From Thermomicrobiales bacterium (lineage in GTDB: Bacteria > Chloroflexota > Chloroflexia > Thermomicrobiales > UBA6265), in assembly GCA_030447145.1 (NCBI GenBank), contig JAUJLY010000064.1:1-10465 (forward strand): 10,465 nucleotides of DNA, in the 5' to 3' direction. How positions within the stretch are numbered: the first letter of the stretch is position 1; every line of letters starts with the position of its first letter. The notes under the pieces are model-generated. The model did not search any database and was not told the origin of the DNA. It saw nothing but the letters and a program-made list of their open reading frames with translations. This document shows positions 5,158 through 10,465 of this stretch, piece after piece. The translations under genes and the position numbers were made by a program.

Positions 5158-8058
5158 ATGAAGAAAACCTTCGAGTCCACGGCCACTGAGGTCGTCCCCA
5201 CCGTCGCACGAGATGATGAGCTCAGGGCACGTATTGAACTGCTGGAACTCGTCATCCGGGCAACGGATGAGGGACTTTGGGACTGGAATATCGTCACCGA
5301 CGAGGCCTACTTCTCACCTCGTTGGAAGGCAATGCTCGGCTACGCCGACGAGGAGTTCCGCAACAGCACCGACGAGTGGCAGCAACGTGTGCATCCCGAT
5401 GACGTCGACGTGGCGGTCGGTGCCATCCGTGGCTACGTGGCCGGTGAACGGGATAACTGTGAAAACACCCACCGCCTCCGGCACAAGGATGGCTCGTATC
5501 GATGGATGTACACCCGGGGCATCCTCACGCGCGATAGCGAAGGTCGACCTCTCCGCCTCGTCGGCTCGCACGCCGACATCACGAGCCGCAAGCAAGCGGA
5601 GGAAGATCTCAAGCGCCGGGATGCAATCCTGGAAGCCGTGCGGTTTGCAGCCGAGCGGTTCCTGAGGGCAGGCACAAGTTGGGAGGAGAGCATCCAGGAT
5701 GTGCTGGAACGATTGGCGCGTGCGACCCGGGTAAGCCGCACCTACGTGTTCGAGAACTACGTCGGCGACGATGGTGAATTGCGGAATACGATCACCCACG
5801 AGTGGGTGGCACCTGGAGTGGTGCCCAGGATCGACAATCCAACATACAGGAAGGTATCCCTAAAAAATGCTGGCCGGGCTCGCTGGATAGACGTTCTTGA
5901 GCGTGGCGAGATGATGTTGAGCCATGTACGTAGTCTTCCCGATTCCGAACGATCGCGCACCGAGGGTGAGGGTGCCTTGTCCTTCGCGATCGTCCCGATT
6001 TTCGTGGAAGGCGCGTGGTGGGGGGTCATCGGGTTCGACGAAAGCGCGCATGAGCGTGATTTCTCGGCTCCTGAACAAGACGCCCTCAAGGCCGCGGCGG
6101 ATCTGATGGGTGCGGCCATCGGACGGATGCGCGTTGAGGAGCGTTCGGTCCGGCTCGCGGCCATCGTCGAATCCACGCATGATGCAATCGTTGGCATGTT
6201 ACGTAATGGCACCATAACGTCCTGGAACCGGGGTGCTGAAGACCTCTATGGCTACACGGCTCAGGAAATGATTGGCCACTCGATTCGTCCGCTGATGCCT
6301 CTGGAAGAGCTCCCCAGGCTTCGTGATGTCCTGATCAGGCTGACGGCAGGCGAGCGCCTCGACCATTTCGAGACCCAGTTCATCAGAAAGGACAAGACGC
6401 ATGTTGCTGTGTCCATGTCCTTCTCGCTTGTGCGTGATCGAGAGGGAGAGGTAACGGGGGCCTCGGCGATCGCCCGTGACATCTCGGAGCAAAAGCGCGC
6501 CGAGGCGGAGTTGCGCGAGAGCCAGCGTTCGCTCAGCACCTTGTTGAGCAATCTCCCGGGGATGGCCTATCGGTGTCTCAACCGTCCCGACTGGCCAATG
6601 GATTTCATCAGCGAGGGGGCGCTGGATCTCACCGGCTACGGTGCCGCTGGACTTGTCGCGAGCACGCGTGTCTCCTATGCCGATCTGATTCATCCGGAAG
6701 ACAGGGAGCGAGTGTGGCGAGATGTCCAGGACGCCATAGACCTTGACCAACCCTTTCGGATGAACTACCGGATCGCGACAGCCGACGGGGCGGAGAAGTG
6801 GGTTCTGGAGCAGGGTCGTGGCGTGAGCGATGAGCGAAACCAGATCCAAGCGATTGAAGGCATCGTCATCGACGTGACCGACCGCGTGCAGGCGCGTCAG
6901 GAACTGGAGCAACGTGTCGAGGAGCGGACGCATGAGTTAGCTACGGTGCTCAACGTCTCCTCAAGCATCGCGTCAACGCTGGAGCTTGAGACATTGCTTG
7001 GCGTAGTCCTGGAGCAGTTTGAGCAGGTTGTGCCCCATACCGCGGCCTCCATCTCCTTCCTTGAGAACGAGATGACGCTGCGCCTGCTGGATTACCGGGG
7101 GCCAATGGACCAGGCGGACCTCGTCTGGGTTTGGCCGTCCCATGAGAATGAGCACAGTTGGGAAGTGATTCGGAGCGGGAAACCGGTCATCATCCCCGAT
7201 GTACGAGCGGAGACGCCGCTTGCCCAGGCATTCCAAAGGAAGGCTGTCTACGATACAGGAGGGGTGCCAATCTACATCTCCTCCTGGATGGGCGTGCCAC
7301 TCATCTTCAGGGATAAGGTGATTGGATTGCTCGCTGTCGACAGCAGTGACATTGACGCCTATACATCGCGGGATGCTGAGCTCGCGCTGGCCTTTGCCAC
7401 CCATGCCGCTGTGGCCATTGAGAACGCACGGCTTTACGAGCAGGCCCAGGGCAAGGCCGCGCTGGAAGAACGGCATCGATTGGCGCGAGAGTTGCACGAC
7501 TCGGTCTCCCAGGCTCTCTTTGGTATCGGGCTCGGTGCCCGCACCGCACGTACGCTACTCGACAGCGATCCCGGCAAGGCCGTCGCGCCAATCGAATATG
7601 TCCTTTCGCTGGCTGAGGCCGGATTGACCGAGATGCGGGCGCTCATCTTCGAGCTGAGACCAGAGGCGCTGGAACAAGAGGGGCTGGTTGCTGCTCTGGA
7701 GAAGCAGGTGGCGACGCTGCGAACACGCCATGGGCTGGAGGTCATTGCGGAGTTCGAGCATAGTGCTGGTGCCGCGAACTCAGTCGAGGAAGCCGTCTAC
7801 CGGATTGCCCAGGAAGCACTTAACAACATCACGAAGCACGCGCAGGCATCGAAGGTGCATGTGCGTCTTGGCCGCGAGAGGGGACGGATCGTCCTCAGCG
7901 TTGCCGACAACGGGACCGGTTTCGATCCATCGGCCTTGTACTCGGGTCACCTTGGGCTGAAGAGCATGCGCGAGCGCGCCGAGCGGCTGGGAGGATCGCT
8001 GCAGATTGAGAGCGCCCCGGGAACCGGATCTCGCCTTGAGATGGCGATTCCGGCGTAA
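5158..8058 (+). CDS. Multi-sensor histidine kinase, PAS-GAF-PAS-PAS-GAF-HisKA_3-HATPase
   Basis: A 966-residue sensor kinase that autophosphorylates on His and passes the phosphate to a NarL-type regulator. Order of domains: PAS (about 24-147, with WDWNIVTDEAYFSPRWKAMLGY), GAF (about 155-325), PAS (about 330-445, DAIVGMLRNGTITSWNRGAEDLYGYTAQE), PAS (about 456-575, with WPMDFISEG), a short coiled coil, GAF (about 592-760), HisKA_3 (about 764-835) and a HATPase domain (about 870-966). The phosphoacceptor is H780 in LARELHDSVSQ. The ATP site has EALNNITKHA with N889, D917 in DNGTGFD, and GHLGLKSMRERA. No transmembrane segment is visible, so it senses cytosolic or diffusible cues. I chose ATG 5158 (MKKTFEST) because AGGGAAG lies upstream at 5143-5149. 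The upstream in-frame ATG 5134 and the open frame to 5029 are less likely. The probable partner is the NarL-type regulator encoded at 2888. Confidence 0.95.
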   Translation: MKKTFESTATEVVPTVARDDELRARIELLELVIRATDEGLWDWNIVTDEAYFSPRWKAMLGYADEEFRNSTDEWQQRVHPDDVDVAVGAIRGYVAGERDNCENTHRLRHKDGSYRWMYTRGILTRDSEGRPLRLVGSHADITSRKQAEEDLKRRDAILEAVRFAAERFLRAGTSWEESIQDVLERLARATRVSRTYVFENYVGDDGELRNTITHEWVAPGVVPRIDNPTYRKVSLKNAGRARWIDVLERGEMMLSHVRSLPDSERSRTEGEGALSFAIVPIFVEGAWWGVIGFDESAHERDFSAPEQDALKAAADLMGAAIGRMRVEERSVRLAAIVESTHDAIVGMLRNGTITSWNRGAEDLYGYTAQEMIGHSIRPLMPLEELPRLRDVLIRLTAGERLDHFETQFIRKDKTHVAVSMSFSLVRDREGEVTGASAIARDISEQKRAEAELRESQRSLSTLLSNLPGMAYRCLNRPDWPMDFISEGALDLTGYGAAGLVASTRVSYADLIHPEDRERVWRDVQDAIDLDQPFRMNYRIATADGAEKWVLEQGRGVSDERNQIQAIEGIVIDVTDRVQARQELEQRVEERTHELATVLNVSSSIASTLELETLLGVVLEQFEQVVPHTAASISFLENEMTLRLLDYRGPMDQADLVWVWPSHENEHSWEVIRSGKPVIIPDVRAETPLAQAFQRKAVYDTGGVPIYISSWMGVPLIFRDKVIGLLAVDSSDIDAYTSRDAELALAFATHAAVAIENARLYEQAQGKAALEERHRLARELHDSVSQALFGIGLGARTARTLLDSDPGKAVAPIEYVLSLAEAGLTEMRALIFELRPEALEQEGLVAALEKQVATLRTRHGLEVIAEFEHSAGAANSVEEAVYRIAQEALNNITKHAQASKVHVRLGRERGRIVLSVADNGTGFDPSALYSGHLGLKSMRERAERLGGSLQIESAPGTGSRLEMAIPA

Positions 8059-8080
8059 CGCTCGAGCCAAGCTACGCCGG
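8050..8080 (+). terminator. Hairpin across the kinase stop codon, candidate terminator
   Basis: CCGGCGTA (8050-8057) and TACGCCGG (8073-8080) form a perfect 8-bp GC-rich stem with a 15-base loop. The stop codon TAA (8056-8058) straddles the end of the first arm. No T-run follows, so a classical intrinsic terminator is not certain; Rho-dependent ending or a 3'-end stabiliser are alternatives. Confidence 0.42.
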
Positions 8081-8162
8081 GATCGCGCCTGAGGAGAGGG
8101 TGCGCCTGCGTCTTCTGGCGCTTCGCTTCACCTTCACTGCTCACGAACTTTGGTAACCGGAG

Positions 8163-8546
8163 TCAGTCCGGCGGTGCTACGCATGGTCGGATGCGTCCGA
8201 GATGAGTCTCCTTGAACCCATCCGCGTATTTGAGCCCATAGCCCACCATCCGGTCGAAGCCGATGTGGGCGAGCCAGATGAGCGCGGTGGCGGTGAGGAT
8301 CGAACCATCCGTCGCTACGCCGACCAGGGCCAGGACCACGGGCAATACCGTTGAATGCACCACATCGTACGTTGAGGCTCCGATCCGGGGACCGCCGAGA
8401 TACCCGATCATTGAGAGGTCGGGCAGGAGGAAGGCGAGGGCGAAGAGCAGCCAGGAGCCATCCTCCCTCCCGTAGAGCGTTGTTGCCGCAACGAGAAGAA
8501 TGGCTCCTTCGGCTCGTAGTAACGTGGCGGGCTGTAACGCAGTCAT
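8163..8546 (-). CDS. DUF4260 family small membrane protein
   Basis: A 127-residue hydrophobic protein of the DUF4260 family, whose biochemical role is unknown. Family features visible: an N-terminal LLRAEGAILLVAATTLY, then SWLLFALAFLLPDLSMIGYLGGPRIGA (31-57), then a helix with YDVVHSTVLPVVLALVGV (60-77), and the C-terminal IWLAHIGFDRMVGYGLKYADGFKETHLG (89-116). The conserved His, Asp and Arg in AHIGFDR and the closing FKETHLG are intact, and the length is typical. Three or four membrane helices are expected. ATG 8546 has GAAGG upstream (about 8554-8558) at good spacing. It lies 59 bases downstream of the CPBP gene on the same strand, with a GC-rich hairpin in between, so co-transcription is possible but may be attenuated. 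It converges with the kinase gene on its other side. Confidence 0.93.
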   Translation of the reverse strand: MTALQPATLLRAEGAILLVAATTLYGREDGSWLLFALAFLLPDLSMIGYLGGPRIGASTYDVVHSTVLPVVLALVGVATDGSILTATALIWLAHIGFDRMVGYGLKYADGFKETHLGRIRPCVAPPD

Positions 8547-8565
8547 GCAGGAACCTTCAAGCGAA

Positions 8566-8604
8566 CTGGCAGGGATCGGCGTGATGCAGTGTGTCCCCTG
8601 CCAG
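8566..8604 (-). terminator. 9-bp inverted repeat between CPBP and DUF4260 genes
   Basis: CTGGCAGGG (8566-8574) and CCCTGCCAG (8596-8604) are perfect reverse complements with a 21-base loop. On the minus strand the hairpin starts two bases after the CPBP stop codon (8606-8608) and ends 19 bases before the DUF4260 start. There is no T-run, so it may be a partial terminator or an mRNA 3'-end stabiliser separating two cistrons. Confidence 0.45.
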
Positions 8605-8605
8605 C

Positions 8606-9520
8606 TTACGCGGCATCGTGCGCACTCAGCGATCCCGTGCCGTCAGCGTTGAGCTGGAGCGACAATCCGCCTCGGCGGCCTCGAGATCGCGTTGGCCATA
8701 CCCGCCGAAGCATCGTGTCGACAACCACGGTCCCGGTCAGCACGAGCACTTCCGCGAGGATCAGGACGGCGTCGGACGCCAGCGTGGGCTTGCCCGCCGA
8801 CTCCCCGGTGAAGGCCACACGGTGCCACGTGTCCTCGGTCATGTTGTTGGCACCGTACGCGACGCTGGCCGACCACACGTCCCGGGTGCGCAGGCGCAAC
8901 CAGCCGAAGAAGATCGACGCGTTGGTTACGGCGACGGTGAAGAAGATCAGGCTGACCCACCGGTTGTAGGGGAACTGATCTGTCACCAGGAGCCATGGAT
9001 AGTGCCATGCGACCCAAATGAGTCCCGTGGCGACGGCGGCATGCCAGGGGCGGCCGGGGAAGAGCCGCACCTGCAGGTATCCGCGCCAGCCGAGCTCCTC
9101 GCCGAAGATGATCGGCGCACCGACAACCGAGATGCCGAGCCACAGCAGGAGGGTCATCATGCCGGGACCCTCGACACCCCATGGCATCGAGAACCCGTCC
9201 GGGGCCGCCCCGAACAGGATTGCCAGCGGCACGCTCAGGAGCGTCGTCAGGATCGGCCAGCCGGCGGCGATCAGGTAGAAGCGCCATCGCTGGAGATTCG
9301 GGCGCAATCCGGATTCCCGGAATCCCTCGCGCGTCACCCACTTCCGAACCACGACCGCCGCGATGGCGGGCGCGAACGGCATCAGCATTCCGCCAGCCGG
9401 CTCAGAGCCGAAGAGGACGGGGACGAACGGGAGCCATGAGAGCGCGAAGGCGATTGTCAGGAAAACGAGGATCCCCCGGCGGTGGTTGTTCGTTGGTGTA
9501 TCCGACGTTCGAACAGTCAT
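8606..9520 (-). CDS. CPBP family intramembrane metalloprotease homologue
   Basis: A multi-pass membrane protein of the CPBP (CAAX protease and bacteriocin-processing, Abi/Rce1-like) family. These are glutamate-type intramembrane endopeptidases. Numbering from GTG 9523, motif 1 is E142-E143-x-x-x-R147 in FGEELGWRGYLQ, and motif 2 is W170-x-x-x-H174 in IWVAWHYPW. The third motif, usually His-x-x-x-Asn after a VWPA-like stretch, reads DVWSASVAYGANNM: the Asn residues remain, but the His position is Tyr223. Membrane helices are seen near 17-38, 46-60, 82-104, 121-140, 160-180, 189-207 and 247-266. ATG 9520 is preferred over the adjacent GTG 9523 because AAAGGA lies eight to nine bases upstream of it; this gives 304 residues. 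It precedes the DUF4260 gene on the same strand. Substrate unknown; activity is plausible from motifs 1 and 2 but not assured. Confidence 0.92.
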   Translation of the reverse strand: MTVRTSDTPTNNHRRGILVFLTIAFALSWLPFVPVLFGSEPAGGMLMPFAPAIAAVVVRKWVTREGFRESGLRPNLQRWRFYLIAAGWPILTTLLSVPLAILFGAAPDGFSMPWGVEGPGMMTLLLWLGISVVGAPIIFGEELGWRGYLQVRLFPGRPWHAAVATGLIWVAWHYPWLLVTDQFPYNRWVSLIFFTVAVTNASIFFGWLRLRTRDVWSASVAYGANNMTEDTWHRVAFTGESAGKPTLASDAVLILAEVLVLTGTVVVDTMLRRVWPTRSRGRRGGLSLQLNADGTGSLSAHDAA

Positions 9521-9638
9521 CACTCGTTTCCTTTCTGGAGATGGGAAATCGTGGGGGGAAGGGGGAGCCCGGTTCAGGGAACCTGTGGCTCAGGCATGCG
9601 CGGGGTGAATTCAATAACGCGAATTGTCATCTACGCGG
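9521..9638 (-). other. Upstream region of the CPBP gene
   Basis: The gap between the palindrome and the CPBP start must contain the CPBP promoter if the gene is not read through from the FtsX-type permease gene. It includes a purine-rich stretch on the plus strand (about 9541-9568) and the CPBP ribosome site AAAGGA near 9529-9534 on the minus strand. I find no clear -35/-10 pair. Confidence 0.35.
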
Positions 9639-9668
9639 ATTGGGGATGGCAACGTTGCCATCCCCAAT
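9639..9668. terminator. 30-bp perfect palindrome after the permease gene
   Basis: The arm ATTGGGGATGGCAAC (9639-9653) is followed directly by its exact reverse complement (9654-9668), giving 15 bp of perfect dyad symmetry. It begins 13 bases after the permease stop on the minus strand, in the position of a transcription terminator. Neither strand has a clear T-run after the stem, and the minimal loop would be the central four bases. It could be a bidirectional or Rho-assisted terminator, or a protein-binding or repeated palindromic element. Confidence 0.6.
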
Positions 9669-9681
9669 AATCTCGTTCCCC

Positions 9682-10465
9682 TTACTCGTATCGCAGCGCC
9701 TCGGCGGGAGCGATGCGGGATGCTTGCCGCGAGGGCATCCATGTCGTCAACAGTGCGATCGTGACCGTCGCGAGCGTCATGACACCGATCTGCGTCCACG
9801 GCACCGTGAAGGCAACACCGCTGCTTTCAGCGTCCGAGGTGAAGAGGTTCCGCGAGAGCACGACACCCAGGACGACACCGGAGAGGACACCAAGACCGAC
9901 GATGAACGCGGTCTCGATCATGAATGAGAGCGAAACCATGTTGCGCTGATAGCCGAGTGCCCGCAGGACGCCGATCTGCTGCCGCCGCTCCACCACCGAG
10001 CGGAAGGCGATGACGCCGACCGCGGCGACACCCACGAAGAGCCCGAGCCCCATGAATCCCTGGACGAGGTAGAGGAACCCGGCTTCCTGCTGCTGGGAAT
10101 CCTTCAGTTCGTCCCGGATGGACACGCTCTGTGCGCCGTTCTGCATCAGGGAGGCCTCGATGTCCTGTGCGACGGATGTCGCATTGTCCGGATTGCTCAG
10201 CGCGACGTAGTAGGACGTCGTTGCCGTCTCCCCGTAGGTTGCATCGATCGTCGGCTGGGATGCGAAGATCCCGCTCAGTGTGCTGATCTCGCTGTCGATG
10301 ACACCGATGATGGTCATCGTCTCGGCTGTCCCGTCTGGCCGGGCCAGCTCGATCTTGTACGGGGCAAACGTCTTGTCCTCGGACGTCAACCCGGTGAGGA
10401 TCAGGGCGCTTTCATCAGCACCGAAGTTCCCGGTGACCTCCAGCAGCCTCGTATCGACGACCACG
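9682..10465 (-). CDS. FtsX/MacB-type ABC transporter permease (C-terminal part)
   Basis: The C-terminal 260 residues of a permease of the MacB/FtsX/LolC type. The frame is open to the window edge, and the GTG near 10464 is internal, not a start. The first part (about 1-128) is extracytoplasmic and mixed alpha/beta, consistent with the periplasmic domain that follows helix 1. Three membrane helices follow: about 131-153 (LVQGFMGLGLFVGVAAVGVIAF), 183-204, and 223-243. The cytoplasmic loop ERRQQIGVLRALGYQRNMV (159-177) is the coupling segment typical of this family, and the protein closes with ASRIAPAEALRYE, the standard C terminus, at TAA 9682-9684. These permeases work with a separate ATPase in mechanical transmission or in lipoprotein or drug efflux; that ATPase gene would be upstream, outside the window. 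The palindrome at 9639-9668 probably ends its transcript. Confidence 0.93.
   Translation of the reverse strand, partial: VVVDTRLLEVTGNFGADESALILTGLTSEDKTFAPYKIELARPDGTAETMTIIGVIDSEISTLSGIFASQPTIDATYGETATTSYYVALSNPDNATSVAQDIEASLMQNGAQSVSIRDELKDSQQQEAGFLYLVQGFMGLGLFVGVAAVGVIAFRSVVERRQQIGVLRALGYQRNMVSLSFMIETAFIVGLGVLSGVVLGVVLSRNLFTSDAESSGVAFTVPWTQIGVMTLATVTIALLTTWMPSRQASRIAPAEALRYE

Noticed and set aside
6199..6933. Minus-strand 244-codon frame opposite the kinase
   Set aside because: Antisense to PAS domains with clear motifs; no domain recognised in its translation and no ribosome site worth noting.
8591..9439. Plus-strand 282-codon frame opposite the CPBP gene
   Set aside because: Composition is dominated by Glu, Asp, Arg, His and Pro, as expected of the complement of a hydrophobic membrane protein gene; the CPBP motifs on the minus strand settle the coding strand.
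1..10465. CRISPR array, insertion sequence, prophage, integron or defence island
   Set aside because: I saw no regularly spaced repeats, no transposase or integrase motifs, no terminal inverted repeats with target duplications, and no defence-type protein domains.

Overview
The window is a GC-rich bacterial chromosomal segment, or a complete metagenomic contig, truncated inside a gene at both ends. It holds no rRNA, tRNA, CRISPR array, insertion sequence or phage gene that I can recognise. The style of the proteins suggests Chloroflexota (Thermomicrobia-like) or a related soil lineage. The pointers are a cytosolic PAS/GAF kinase with an ELHDSVSQ phosphoacceptor box, a NarL-type regulator, a receiver-thioredoxin reductase fusion remnant, and DUF4260. 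This placement is inference from protein style, not from a phylogenetic marker.

Layout. 1-1647 (minus): type I ABC exporter with fused membrane and ATPase domains, cut at its C terminus by the window edge. 1864-2730 (plus): LytR-CpsA-Psr (LCP) cell-wall ligase gene, complete except for one in-frame amber codon. 2888-3529 (plus): NarL/LuxR-type response regulator. 3576-4051 (minus): deletion remnant of a receiver plus thioredoxin-reductase-like flavoprotein, of which only the two ends survive. 4077-4508 (minus): VOC (glyoxalase/bleomycin-resistance fold) protein. 4576-4803 (minus): probable small unknown protein. 5158-8058 (plus): 966-residue soluble hybrid-sensor histidine kinase, PAS-GAF-PAS-PAS-GAF-HisKA_3-HATPase. 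8163-8546 (minus): DUF4260 membrane protein. 8606-9520 (minus): CPBP-family intramembrane protease homologue. 9682-10465 (minus): C-terminal part of an FtsX/MacB-type ABC permease.

How the parts relate. The histidine kinase and the NarL-type regulator belong to matching families and are the natural two-component pair. They are on the same strand but separated by about 1.6 kb carrying three minus-strand loci, one of them dead. Their upstream regions share a similar promoter-like element (AATCC, then TCT, then ATATAGT). In front of the kinase the element is enclosed by a perfect 8-bp inverted repeat that also lies upstream of the divergent small gene, so it could be an operator for both. The two ABC transporter pieces, the DUF4260 gene and the CPBP gene show no evident functional link to the signalling pair.

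Most notable are the marks of decay or sequence error: the amber codon in the LCP gene, the internally deleted receiver-oxidoreductase gene, and three clustered G-to-T-like departures from the Walker B and D-loop consensus in the first 33 bases. I see no convincing new multi-gene system. The best leads are the deletion remnant, the amber codon, the kinase operator, and the CPBP homologue lacking its third-motif histidine.
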